Of a DNA stretch of 64,000 nucleotides, positions 1 through 12,400 are shown one piece after another. The stretch is from NCBI RefSeq assembly GCF_040958095.1, contig NC_091217.1, positions 9,887,874 to 9,951,873 on the forward strand. The letters run 5' to 3'. A model generated the notes under the pieces. The model did no database searches, was not told the origin of the DNA, and saw only the letters and a list, made by a program, of their open reading frames with translations. This stretch comes from Procambarus clarkii (lineage: Eukaryota; Arthropoda; Malacostraca; Decapoda; Cambaridae). Every line of letters starts with the position of its first letter. The stretch's first letter is position 1. Position numbers and translations under genes: made by a program.

Positions 1-1895
1 TTTCGCTTCTGCCCGTTTCTCCTTGGCAAACAGTTTGGCACAGTTTTTTCTGTGGAGAACAAAAAATCTTTGTTTCCCTGGAGCTATACTGGGCTGATGT
101 GTATATATTAGACCATGGCAACAGTCAGTCTATGGAATTCTAGGCCTACCGGGGACCAGTGCCAGAACCTGAGCCCCCCTCAGAGAGGTACGAGGAGCAA
201 TGGCCAATAGACGTCCGGTACGTGGCTGGTTCGATCTTCTCCTCCAATCTTCACATTTGATCCTTTTGACCCGGGTTTATCACCACTTGTGTGGTGATCA
301 GGTGGCTTCATTGATGGTGACCCACCTGCGAGTTTTGTCTCTGCGGCAGTATGAAGTTTCCTGCAGTCCTTTTTGGCACTTTGTCTCTTCGTAGGTTGTC
401 TTCGATTTCTGATCGGGTTGTTTTGTCCTGTCTCTCTTTGTTGTTTCAGGACCGTTATCTTATGCCGAATACTGTTGCGTCATATCTTGCGGTGCTGGTG
501 GAGCCGCTTCTGCTTGCATTCGGGGGTGGATGTCATTTCTGCTCCGTTCTGCAAACTTTCTCGGGCATTGTTTTACCTCTGGCCTGCTCATGTGCTGCCT
601 GCACCGTCCTGGTCTTTAGACCAGGTGCTCTCTTTTCTCTTCTCCTTGGTTTGTGGTGCCCCCCTTCAGTTCAGGACTGCTTTTCTAAGGCGCTTTTCTT
701 GTTGGCATTGGCCTCATGGGGTCAGGTCGGGGAGCTTCATGCTCTCCTCTGGCGCAGGGGTTTCTGCTCTTTCGGTCCTGGTGGTCAGTTTGTTTGCAGC
801 TGTCTTCTTTTCTGGTGAAGAATGAGTTGATGCTTGGGTTGTTGATGCTTGGTTGGTTTGGCCGGGAATGCATCATATTTTGTCTGGTTGCAGCTCTTCG
901 CCGTTACTTGCGCGTCATGGCCTCCGTGGCAGGGGACATGCTTTGAGTTGACCCCTGTTCCCCTTCTTCCCTGTTTCAGGGCGCGGGTCTCCCAGGTCGT
1001 CCGCAGGATTATTCAGTTCAGCCAGCCTGCGGTCTATCCCTGTGCCCACAACGTTCGTAAGTTCACAGCTTTGGTTGCTGTTTTTGGTAATATGTCCTGG
1101 GCTGACATTTTGGCACGGAGCTTTTGGAGGTCGAACAGGGTCCTCACAGTACCTCGTTCATGTTCCTGGCCCTTCTCGGGCATGTGTAGCCTTGGGTCGC
1201 AGGTTGCAGCCATTTGTCTCAACTTCAAGTTGAGGAGCGAGTGGCAGCCACCTCGCAGGTGAGTCCCTCTTTTCCTTTATCTTTTGTTAGGTAGCTCCGA
1301 GGAACAAAAGGGGCTCTCCATAGAAAACCAGTGTTGAATGTAAGGAAATGCCACGTTCTGGGTGAGACCCAGAGGCTCTCCGGCATCCCTTCCTCCCTCT
1401 TTTATATGTTTTTTCACGTTTTTGATACTCAGCCTCTGAACTGGGGTTGGGTAGCCGGCGCGGGAGGACTGGGACCTCCCTTCCCCCTCTCGGGGAGGGG
1501 GGGGGGAGTTGCACAGACAGCAGCGTGGTGGCTGTGGTGACGTCATGCTTGTTTGCTTATTTTCAGATTGGGGAGTTCTGTTTACTCGTTCAGCTTTCGG
1601 TTAGCAATTTTTCACCAGCTGTAGTTTATTTTGGGATTCCTACTTTTCTGGGTGCCTGACCTGGTAGATGGCAGACATAGACTGCTTCCAACTACACAGG
1701 GATGTCTATAGGCCACTGCTCCTCATGCCTCTCTAAGGGGTCCAGGTTCTGGCGCTGGTCCCTGGTAGGCCTAGAACTCCATCAATTGACTGTTGCCACG
1801 GTCTAATATATACACATCAGCCCGGTATAGCTCTGGGAAGCCTCTGGGTCTTGCCCAGAAAATGGTGTTTTATTACATTCAACGCTGGTTTTTCT
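1..1895 (+). mobile_element. DIRS-like retrotransposon, internally deleted copy A (recombinase only, with inverted terminal repeats)
   Basis: The ends are inverted copies of each other: about 76-205 on the left matches the reverse complement of about 1700-1840 on the right, sharing the words ctgatgtgtatatattagac and tggcaacagtc. Inverted terminal repeats around a tyrosine recombinase are the hallmark of DIRS elements. Between them only the recombinase reading frame remains; no gag-like or RT sequence is seen. The right end (about 1870-1895) carries the family's terminal word around ttgaatgtaat; the left end lacks it, so that end is truncated or diverged. A further copy of the terminal motif at 1311-1385 fits the internal complementary region of DIRS elements. 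The element lies upstream of the first visible exon of the MAM/LDLa gene, so probably in an intron. Confidence 0.7.
373..1262 (+). pseudogene. DIRS tyrosine recombinase, frameshifted
   Basis: Two overlapping frames encode a DIRS-type phage-integrase-like recombinase. The first (373-825) has the N-terminal part, with words such as FCKLSRALFYL and LFLLALASWGQVGELHALL in adjacent frames. The second (849-1262) has the C-terminal catalytic part, RVSQVVRRIIQFSQPAVYP then HNVRKFTALVAVFGNMSWAD and FWRSNRVL. A frameshift separates them at about 825-850, and further slips lie inside the N-terminal half. After FWRSNRVL the segment expected to hold the nucleophilic tyrosine reads TVPRSCSW, with no Tyr. 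This copy is therefore probably inactive. The family call rests on the domain order and on recognising decapod DIRS recombinases; the catalytic assignment is inference. Confidence 0.65.
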
Positions 1896-2396
1896 ACTTC
1901 GGTTACAGGAAAAAATGTGGGGAGTTGCAGGGTGAAATGCGAGTGTTGTGTTCTGTTGTAATAACCTAATGATAATTTGGTAGTTTACCAACATGCAGCA
2001 TAGTGATCTCTGTGTTGCCATGTTGCACCTGGTGTAGACTTTTGGATTTTATGGCAAAAACTTTTCTGTCTTTAGTCTGGACTAGATTTAGTACAGTATT
2101 CTCACATGTTTTCCTATCACCAGTATGATCTGACAGAAACGGTCTAAAATGCTCCCTGTTAAGTCAGTGAAACATAATGACCTGCCTGACTGTTTCTGAT
2201 TCTATCCAGGAGGTCAGTAGGACATTGCCTTAGGGAGTGACCAAGTGTACTGCTCATAAAAGTGCATTATATAAACTCAGAAATAGCACTTTACATTTAA
2301 TATTATTTTTAAGACTTTGAAAATCATTGAATTCTCAATTCATCTTATGTATTTTGAAACCAGATGTGTGTGAAATATATTTTTATTTTGCAACAG

Positions 2397-2640
2397 GTTG
2401 TTGTGGAAGGCTATGCTACTTCTGGAAATGTAGGGAATATGGTCTTGGATGATTTCTCAATGACAGAGAGTTGCGAGATTTCTGCTAATCAGGAGCTGCC
2501 TGGAAGTAATGATTTAACTACACCTACACCCATATGTGAAGAGGGCTTAGAAGCCTGCAACAATGGCAAATGTTATCATCCCACAGAGGCCTGCAACTTT
2601 AATGATGACTGTGGAGATGGAACAGATGAACAGGATTGTA
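2397..2640 (+). CDS. MAM/LDLa gene exon: end of MAM 1 and LDLa 1
   Basis: Acceptor tttgcaacag, donor gttagt; in phase 0, out phase 1. It encodes the MAM C-terminal signature [13 protein letters not shown], a Thr/Pro linker, and an LDLa module ending in the acidic Ca-binding motif [12 protein letters not shown]. The opening phase 0 means more coding exons lie upstream, outside the window. Confidence 0.85.
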
Positions 2641-3162
2641 GTTAGTATCTCGATGGCACATTTTTTATCTCGGTATTATGTCTTGCTGATTATAATCTTC
2701 CCAGAGTCATTTTCATATTTTTTTCTGTAATATTATGTCTTATATTTATATTCTTTACATTATTATACCTGTACCATATAGAGATGAGTTGTTTGCTAAT
2801 CAGTAGATTTGAAACAAGATATTACATTCACTATCCAGTTTTCTGTCATCACTGAAATAAGTACTTTAACAAGAATGAAATAAGAACCTGTATACTGTTG
2901 AAAGAATTTAGAGTACTGTAATTTTGATTGCAGAATAGTAAAAAAAAAAAAAAAAATGTGAATTGAAGTACAGTACTATACACTTGTTTCACCTTGTTAA
3001 TAATCCATGAATGAAATATAAAAATTGATATATGCAGTTTAAACTTGAAATACAAAATAATATTTATTTTAAGACTTCTGTGCCATTTTGGTTTATTGAG
3101 AAGCCTTATGTATTTGAGTTACACTATGTTTGAAAATTATATATTGTTATATATATATATTG

Positions 3163-3227
<65 letters not shown>

Positions 3228-3231
3228 TATT

Positions 3232-3275
<44 letters not shown>

Positions 3276-6200
3276 TAAAATTGCATATTTTTTCTACAGC
3301 CAAGAGTTGTGACTTTGAAAAAGAAGCTTTGTGTGGCTGGTTTGAGAGTGTTGCCAACTCCATCCCCTGGTTGTGGTCAGGGTTCCCTGCTCCTCCTCCT
3401 GGGCCCTCAGCAGATCACACTCAAGCTAATACTACTCATGATCTTGTTACTTCCAAAACTGAGGTTAGTTTATACATAGCTTTCTTTAATTATAGACATT
3501 CATAATACAGTACAGTATTTGAAATAAAAATTTATATCTGGTACATACAAAGGTATAAAAAACAGCATTGAATGTAATGAAATGCCATTTTCTGGGTGAG
3601 TCCCGGAGGCTCCCCGGAGCTTACCGAGCTGATATGTATGTATTAGACCTTGGCATTAGTCAATTCGATTGGAGTTCTATGCCTCGCAAGGACTACGAGT
3701 CAGAGCCTGGGAAAGAACCAAATCCCTAGCGAGCAGACACACGGACCAGCTGGGAGCCCACACCAGCCAGTCTACCTGGGAGCCCGAGGTAGGCCAGAAC
3801 CCGAATCCCTAGCAGATGCAAGTAGATCACCACGAACTGAGTAAGGTATGTGAAAACGCAAGGTGCCAGATTCAAGCCGAATGGAAGGCAACGAAAGCAG
3901 AAAGCCTGATGCCCCATTACAAAACTGAGCCAGTCCCTGAACTCTGGATGAATCGGGATGTACCAATACGCGTCCTGGAGGTCCAGAGACACCATCTAAG
4001 CATTCCTGCCCTGACTCTTAAATTCTCAGACATTTGGAAGCCAGCAACAGAGGAAGAGGTGGGGGAAGGGGGGGAGGAAGCAGGACAAAGCGCAGCAGGA
4101 TAAGGGGGTGCAGACGAAAGCAGAGTCGAAGCGCCTAACGCCCTCAAGTCCGGGTCCCTATAACCAAAACGGGGCAGCCGCAGGGCTTCCAGAAAGGCAA
4201 CCAACCTAGCGCATTGCGGCAACTGAAACTGTGCATGCAACGCCGATGCTGCCTGCCGCCTATTATCAGTATCAGTGAACTGGGTGAATTGGAGAACTAG
4301 CAAGGAACACCACTCGCAGGACTCTGGGTAGAAGATGTCACCGACCCAACAGGCGGCATGATGGAGGCAAAACCGGTGAATGTCATCCTGAGACAAGGGG
4401 ACAGAGCAACCTTCGAACTTGCACAAGGCGAGATGGGACCCAGAGGACGCATCCATTGAACCAATAAACCCCAACGGGGTTTTCTAGGGCCCTTAGTCTT
4501 ACTGCTAAGAGAAGCCCAGGCAAGGTACTGCTAACCGGTTGGCCCAACTACCAAGAGGTAATTAAAGCTGAACCCTTACGATGTGTACAATCACAGGGAC
4601 CTAGCAGGGTACCACCAGACAATAACCAAAGGGCAGACCCACTACCAGGCAACAAACAAAAAGAAAAAGAAAACCCCCGCAAAAGTACGACGTCTCCAGG
4701 AGGAACAGAACCGGCCACTGTGTAATAGGTGACAAGCTGCACAGTACGAGCCATGATACTACCTCCTACCCAAGGTCAAACAGCAGAAATAAAAAACCCA
4801 GCTGACCCCAAGTGTGGGGCAATCACTGAGCAGCAAAAGACCCCTATGGAGGTAGTTCCCAAATGATTTGTGGAAGGCAATCCCAAGCCGCAAGGGCAGT
4901 ACTTACAGGACTATTAAATAAAATGTAAATACAATTCTAGGTAAAGTACAGTTTTGCATTTGACATTCTACTGTCTCAGTACTACTGTACTGAATATTCT
5001 GGACATGCTCTCTTACTCCGTAGCACCAGTATGACCTCTTGTGTGTACCTGTACTTGAAAACCTAAATGGCCCAACTGTCATGATTCAGTCAGTAGGATC
5101 TTCAATGATCAGAGTATAATAGCTTAGAAATAGTATTTGGTTGATTTATAAACACAATTTTTTTAATACAGGATCAAGGTGGACAGGTTGCTGTTTTAGA
5201 ATCCAACACATTCTCCTCTGTGGGCCGAGACTGTTTTTTTGTGTTCTGGCACTTTTTGGCTAGTGATATCGGTGAAGAATCCACTCTAACTCTCTTAAGA
5301 AAAACTGAAGATGATGAGGTAAGGATATATTATGCAGTCTGATTATAATTTAAAATAAATTACAGTAAAGTGTTCTCAGTATAATTTTCAAATTTTTTAT
5401 ATACACTTTGAGTGAATTGGTAGGTATCTAGGTGTGTGATATCCAAATCACACACCAGAAAATGAAGAAATTACAATGTTTCAGTCCATCCTAGACTATT
5501 ATCAAGTCGTGTAGTCATGAAATGACTTGACAATGCTCCAGGATGGACCGAAACATTAGTCATTTCTTCATTTTCTGATTTGTGGTTTGCATATCATATC
5601 TTCAGCCTCATTATTGTGACTCATCGTCTGCTCTAGGTGTGTAATTATCTAAGTGTATTTACCTAAATGTAGTTAGTGTGAGAGCTACACTCGGGGTGTC
5701 CTCTCTTCCCAGTATTCTTTGTCATATGATACGTTGATACTATTATCGGTTTTGACATTTACTGCCTTCTCACTGAATTTGTTCCAACCATCTTCCACTC
5801 TGCAAAAGAAAACTTTCTAATATTTTTGGGGGCACCTTTATTTCCCGTGCTTGAATCTATGACCTCTTGTTCTTGAAGTTGCTAGTTTCAAGAATTCTTC
5901 TGTCAATTCTGTCTATTCCTATTGCTATTTTGTATGTAGTGTTCATATTGCTTCTTTTTTTCTTCTATCTTCTAGATTTTGCATATTTAACACCTCTAGC
6001 CTCTCTTCATAGCTCTTATTTTTCAGTTCTGCAAGCCATTTTGTAGCATGCCTTTGCACCTTTTCCAGTTTATTTATATGCTTCTTGAGATATGGGCACC
6101 ATACAACTGCTGCATATTCCAGTTTTGGTCTCAAAAAATTGTGAACAGTTTCTTTAGTACTCATCTAGTTGTACTCACCTAGTTGTGCTTGCGATGTTGA

Positions 6201-9200
6201 ACTCTGGCTATTTGGTCTCACCTCTCAACCGTCAATCTACTGGTGTACAGATTCCTGAGCTTCTCGAGCTCTATTGTATTGGACAACAGGAGAGTTGGGA
6301 AAGAGGGTCAAGCAAATTATTTTGCTCGGAAATGTGTTTTTCATGCTCGCTCAATCCTGATTTCTAAGTTATTACTTTTGGTTGTTTATAAGGTAAGCAT
6401 ATTCAGCAAACACAAAATTAATAATTGGTAAAAACTTGTTAAGCAATACTTAGTGGTACCAAAGCAGAAGGGTGCAGAAAAGTGCCACAGAGAAGAAACC
6501 AGGTGTAAAGAAATACTACAATATGCTTGAATCATATATATATTTTTTAGATTCTTGTCATCTACCCTTTTGTTTGCTATTGTTGCATATACCACAGATG
6601 TTATCCTGTTAAATGAACAAATCCACAAGGGCCGTGACGAGGATTCGAACCTGCGTCTGAGAGCATCCCAGACGCTGCCTTAATTGATGCTCTCTGACGC
6701 AGGTTCGAATCCTCGTCACGGCCCTTGTGGATTTGTTCATTTGATATATCATGCAATTGTGATTTCTGTGTGTTATCCTGTTCATGTGAGCCTCTGGCAT
6801 TAGGTTCAATGATATCTGCCCCTAGGTCTTTTTCTCTTTCTAGCAATGAGAGCTGCTTACTCTATGGCTCATATGGCACTATGGCACTACCAGTCTCATT
6901 TCTATGTACCTTATTTGTTTATGTTGTTCATAAATACTCATTTAAATAAAATTGTATAACTTTATAAGTAATAAACCTATATTAAGTATTATTGCTTCAA
7001 AAGTTAACTAATGTTCTTGTTTAATCACTGCTCAGACACATGGACTTCCAGCAGAAACCTTATGGAAGGGAACATCATTATATTCTACTGGTTGGACACG
7101 AGTAAATATAAATCTTGCTGGCAAAAGAGACTTCACACTGCATTTCAAAGCCAATCATGGTCCAGGAAGAGTGAGTGGTTTTGCAATATAAGTAATTTTT
7201 TAAGAATTATAAGTTTTCACTTCAAGAATAACACCTAAAAGATAATTAGGATTTCCCATTTTAGGTCAGATAAATCTTAGTATTATTCTATTGCACATCT
7301 GCTGTGCCTCTTGTTAGGTATGTTTCTCTTTGGTACCTCACTCATTAAGTATATTACACACACATGCTGTATCTTGCTCTTGATGTACTCTCACACCATG
7401 TGTTTTGCACTTTATGTACCCCCACACTTTGTAGCTTATATTTTATGAAGACCTCACACTTCATATTTTTCACTTGATATACTCCTGAAATATGTTCAGG
7501 ACCAAAGTATACTGCTGGTTGGTCGGTAAACTCTTGCAGTGGAGAGTTCTAAAGACCACCACAAAAAATGCCAACTATGTGTTATGGCCTAGTCACCTGA
7601 TTTTTTGCAGATCCAAACCCAAGAGTATGAGTTGTGGAAGTTATGCCAAGTGCTTAATCTTAGCCAGGGGTATATACTGTAACAAATAATATCATTGTAG
7701 GTGAGTGTAATCTTTTGTCATCTCGCAAACATTATTTCCTATGAGGAAAACTACACAGTAGATTCTAAAATGAATGAATCGTTTCAGTCCATTTTCTCAT
7801 CAGTCAACGCAATCCATATTTTGTTCCAGATGAACATAGGTTTTAAAAACCTAGCTTCATTCTTTACAGATACAGGCAGTCCCTAACTTATTAATGAGAT
7901 GCATTCCTAAAAAGGCTTTCTTAAGCCAGCCATGTTATGAGGGGATGCGTTTCCAGAACACCATAAATCAAACATAAAAAAAACAAATTTTTGGGACAAA
8001 TAATATAAGAAACACTGCTCTTTATTTTCCTTGAATGATGGAATTGCCTAGCATGTCTGATTTGAGGCTTTGTGAAGAGCAGTGGCATAGTTGCTGAAGG
8101 AGACAGTGATAGGTGGTGATGGAAGGGCATCATCAATAATCTTCCTCTTCTTCTTAGACATTGAGGAGTTTTCTTGATAAACAACTGAAATAGTGCATTA
8201 GTAGCACTGTTCATAATGTGGGAAATTTGGAATTGGTTCATATAAAATACAAAGGGTTAAAATGGGGACTTTGAGGTCATTCATGAGAGTGAATGTTCAT
8301 AAGTCAGGGGACCCCTTGTACTTAGAAAGGCCTCAAGTTTACCTTGTAAACAGAGCAGACTTTGGGAGGCTTATTTAAATTTGAATGCCCTGGAGAATTT
8401 TCTATAGTGTCCACCATAAATAGTTTCCAAGGGAATGAAATTCCATATATACATAGTAGTAGTAGGCATCCTTCAGTCTCGGGAGACTATGGAGTCGCGC
8501 TCTGGTTGTCAATCCTGGTGCAGCATCTGGAGTGATTGATGAGGCCAATCCGAGAATGAGAGTCCATCCCACACTGAGCACAAACAAAATCTGATTCTGG
8601 TATATCTTTCTGGCTACCGGCTATCCTTCTCTGCCTCTGATTTCTTGGCCAGTGATTCCTTGAACATGGAGAGACCTTTCTGAACAGACTGCCTCCAGGC
8701 TGATCGGTCTGCGGCCAGTGTTTCCCACGTAGCATGATTGACGTTCATGGCTTTCAGATCCCTCTTGCATACGTCTTTGTACCGCAGCTGGGGTTTCCCT
8801 GTTGGACGTTTTCCCTGTGTCAGCTTTTCCTACAGGTACATATACATACACTGTACATACATACATACATGTCATGTATGGAGGGGTCGGTGGTTGAGCG
8901 GACAGCACGCTGGATGTGTGATCCTGTGGTCCTGGGTTCGATTCCGGGTGCCGGCGAGAAAAAATGGGCAGAGTTTCTTTCACCCTGATGCCCCTGTTAC
9001 CTAGCAGTAAATAGGTACCTGGGAGTTAGTCAGCTGTCACAGGCTGCTTCCTGGTGTGTGTGGTGGAAAAAAAATAGTAGTTAGTAACAGTTGATTGACA
9101 GTTGAGAGGCGGGCCGAAAGAGCAGAGCTCAACCCCCGCAAGCACAACTGGATGAATACATATTGACCAAACCACACACTAGAAAGTGAATGGACGACGA

Positions 9201-9375
9201 CGTTTTGGTCCATCCTGGACCATTCTCAAGTTGATTGCGATCACAATCGACTTGAGAATGGTCCAGGACAGACCGAAACGGGCCGTCCATTCACTTTCTA
9301 GTGTGTGGTTTGGTCAACATTTCAGCCATGTTATTGTGACTCTTCATCTACGTACGTACGTACGTACATACATAC

Positions 9376-9406
<31 letters not shown>

Positions 9407-12400
9407 CATACATACATACATACATACATACATACATACATAAATACATACAGTACATACATAAATACATATATGTATGGATTGCATGCTAACATCTAAA
9501 ATTATTGAATTATTCACAGACTCACTTAGCTGTGGATGACATTCAGTTTAGACGTTGTGCACCATCCATTGGAGAATGTGTGACCAACACAGACTTCCAG
9601 TGCAACGATGGCACCTGCATTCCTTATCAATACGCTTGTGATGCCAAATATGATTGCATGGATAAGAGTGATGAATACAATTGTGCATATGTGGAGGTAA
9701 GTCTATAAAAATGTAATATTTCTGTGGGGGAGAACTTTCAGCTCCCTGGAGCTATTGGCTAATGTGTAATATATTAGACTGGGTCATTAGTCTATAGAGT
9801 TCAGCCTACCAGGGAACATGAGCCAGAACCTGGCCCCCTCAGAGTGGTTTCAGGGAGTAATGGCCCTGGAACACTCCCCCCTGTGGTTGGGGGTTTTCCC
9901 TTATCTGCCATCGACAGGGGTTAGGCACCCAGGAAGGAAGGCATAACAAAACAAACCCCACATGGTAAGAAAAGTAGAATGAAAAACTGAAAAGATAGAG
10001 GCAGAACGCCCTCCAATCCCAAGGAAACAAGCAAACATCACACTCCACTGTTGCCCCGCTTGTCCATGCAGCCTTCTTCGCGCCGGCTACCCAGTACTCC
10101 AGTTCGTTCGCTAATGTGGTAGGGGCAAATGTCTTGTCTGGCCTAAATTTCCAAAGGCAGTGTTTTTACGTCATGGCGACCTCTGCAGTGTTGTTGTGTG
10201 TGGTGGCCAGGTGTTCTCGAGAGTACCGGGGCTGCATGCACTTAGGTGCATCCTTCCCTAGGCGCCCTTTGAGTAGTGCCCTTGCATATAGGGTTCCCTT
10301 CTCTGGTGTATTCAGGAAACCATTTCCATAGGGGTTTTTGCTGCTTGGCATTTACCTCGTGATTGGGGCCAGCTGGAGTTTCATGGCCCTTGTTTGGCCT
10401 CGGGTAGGGAGTGGTATCCTTCTGGTTGGGGCGTCAAGATGTTGTGCAGCCTGCCTACCTACACGGCAGCCGATTCCTGTTTCCTCTGGGGACGTTGTAT
10501 TTTTGAGGGGTTTTTCTTGTTTTTGTTTTCTTGCCTGATGGGGGTCTGCCTGGTGTGGCTATTGTTCCACTTCTAATATTTTGGTGGCCTAATATTTTTG
10601 GTTTGCCTCTGCTAGGCCCCTTTGATTGTACACGTCGCAGGGGTTTCAATGTTTTGAGCTCCCACTTGTTAGCTTTGGGGCTTAACCGGTTAGCAACACC
10701 TTGCCCGGGCTTCCCGTAGCAATCAACTTACGGGCCATGGAGAACCCCGTCGGGGCTCGATGGACATATGGATGAGTCTTCCGAGTTCCAGCCTGCATCG
10801 TGCAGGTTCGAAGGTTACTGTGTCCCCTTGTCTCAGGGTGACAGTCACCTCTTTTGCCTCCGTCATGCTGTCTGTTGGATCAACAACACGTTTAACCCGA
10901 AATCTTGCAAGTCGTGTTCTCTGCTTATTCTCCAGTACTATTTTGATGACATTGCTGTTAGGGTACAGGCAACATCCACGTTCCATGCTAGGTTCAGGTT
11001 GCTGCAATGCGCTTGGTTTGTGTCCCACCCAGATGCCCCGCAGTTGACCCTCTTTGGTTATAGGACCCTGGACCTGGGGAGCATTAGACGCTTCAACTTT
11101 GGCCCAGTGTATCTTCCCAGGTCCTTCCCTTGTTGTTCGCTCTCCTCCTCCTCCTCCTCCTCCTCCTCCTCCTCCTCCTCCTCCTCCCTCCTCCTCCCTC
11201 CTCCTCCCTCCTCCTCCCCCCCCCCGGCCCTGCTTCCAGCTCCCAAACGTCTAAGGGTTTCAGAGTCGTGGCAGGGTATAGTTGGTAATGAGCCTCAGGC
11301 AGCTTTGGGGTCTGCCCCATTTGGATTGGGGATGGAGGCATTTGAGCCGGTTCCTTCTACGGAGGCTTCCGGGTCCCACCAGCAGGCCCCCTTCTTTTCA
11401 GCCTTTTCCCTGGACTCTGCTTTTTCTTTAGGGGTAGAGGGTATGGAGGACTGCTCTGCCCTGGGTCCCGACTTAGGGGATCCCAAGGCTAGGGATGAGT
11501 CGACCTGGGCGCCTTGGGCCCCCTTTGACCCTGCTTGGGTGTTAGTGCCCCCTTTGCGAAGCTTGTTGTTGCAGGGGAAGGGATTTTCTTACCCCCCCCC
11601 CCTCCCCCTTCCCTGTATGATTTGGAGTCGACTCCTTCTTGGGTTTGGTTCCGGGCTCTTTTGGGTTCCTCAGCCCCATTCCTACCGGAGGTTTTGTGCC
11701 TCTCGTATCTTCCCTAGGGAGGTTCGGAAGGCTCTTGCTGCATACCTCCTGCGAAACCCGGATTCCTCCTCCGTGATGGATCCGTCCTTATTTGAGTTCG
11801 GGTTTTCTTCCCCATATTGGGTGCGTTTGGAGGTTCCGGAGTCTTCCTGGCAGTCAGATCAACTGTCCTCTTAAAATAAAGTCGCTTTTCGCTTTTATGT
11901 GCACTATGGCCAAAATTGGACATAATTTGAAATGAAATTGGCTCACAAATGTGATATACTGTCCCATTTTCTGTTTGGAGACCTCCGGATTACTCGGTTA
12001 GGTTAGGAGAGTAAATTTTCAATTAATGGTTTTCGTGATGTTTTGAAACCTTAGGAGAACTTCTTGCCCTCCTAACCTACCAGAGGACCCTTAACTTGCT
12101 GTTTTTTAAAAAATATTCAATTTATTTTCAAATGTTTTTCATTTTCAAATTATGTCCATTTTCAGCCATACGGGCAAACAGCCAAATTCAGACATAATTT
12201 GTAAGGGATTGGGCAGATTGCCCATTCTTTTTGTGGAGGGGGGGGGGGCATGGCTTGGGTTCCATCGGTCCTGCACACTTGAGTGGCGAGAAACTTCTAC
12301 CATTCTGCAGGTTTACCTGGGGCGAGTTGGAACACCCTAATGGTTGCTTGTGCCCCTGTGCTTTCTCGGGATGTTAGCCTTGTGCAGTTGCACGTGCAGG

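Larger units (their letters stand above)
3565..4890 (-). mobile_element. DIRS-like retrotransposon, deleted copy B (gag-like fused to RT)
   Basis: The plus-strand left edge (3568-3670) is the family terminal motif (ttgaatgtaatgaaatgcca, then ctgatatgtatgtattagac). Read on the minus strand, a leader (about 4870-4475) matches the region upstream of the gag-like ORF in copy C, followed by the gag-like ORF and then directly by RT (3995-3726). Everything between the middle of gag and RT, and everything after the RT core, is missing. It lies in an intron of the MAM/LDLa gene, antisense to it. Confidence 0.7.

Noticed and set aside
8878..8960. tRNA gene
   Set aside because: A- and B-box-like sequences are present, but the sequence runs into a SINE body and does not close a full cloverleaf. 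The same holds at 22000, 43094, 47390 and 56616.
11058..11341. Poly-Glu/Arg minus-strand ORFs
   Set aside because: Antisense of the (TCC)n run inside the DIRS gag-like ORF.
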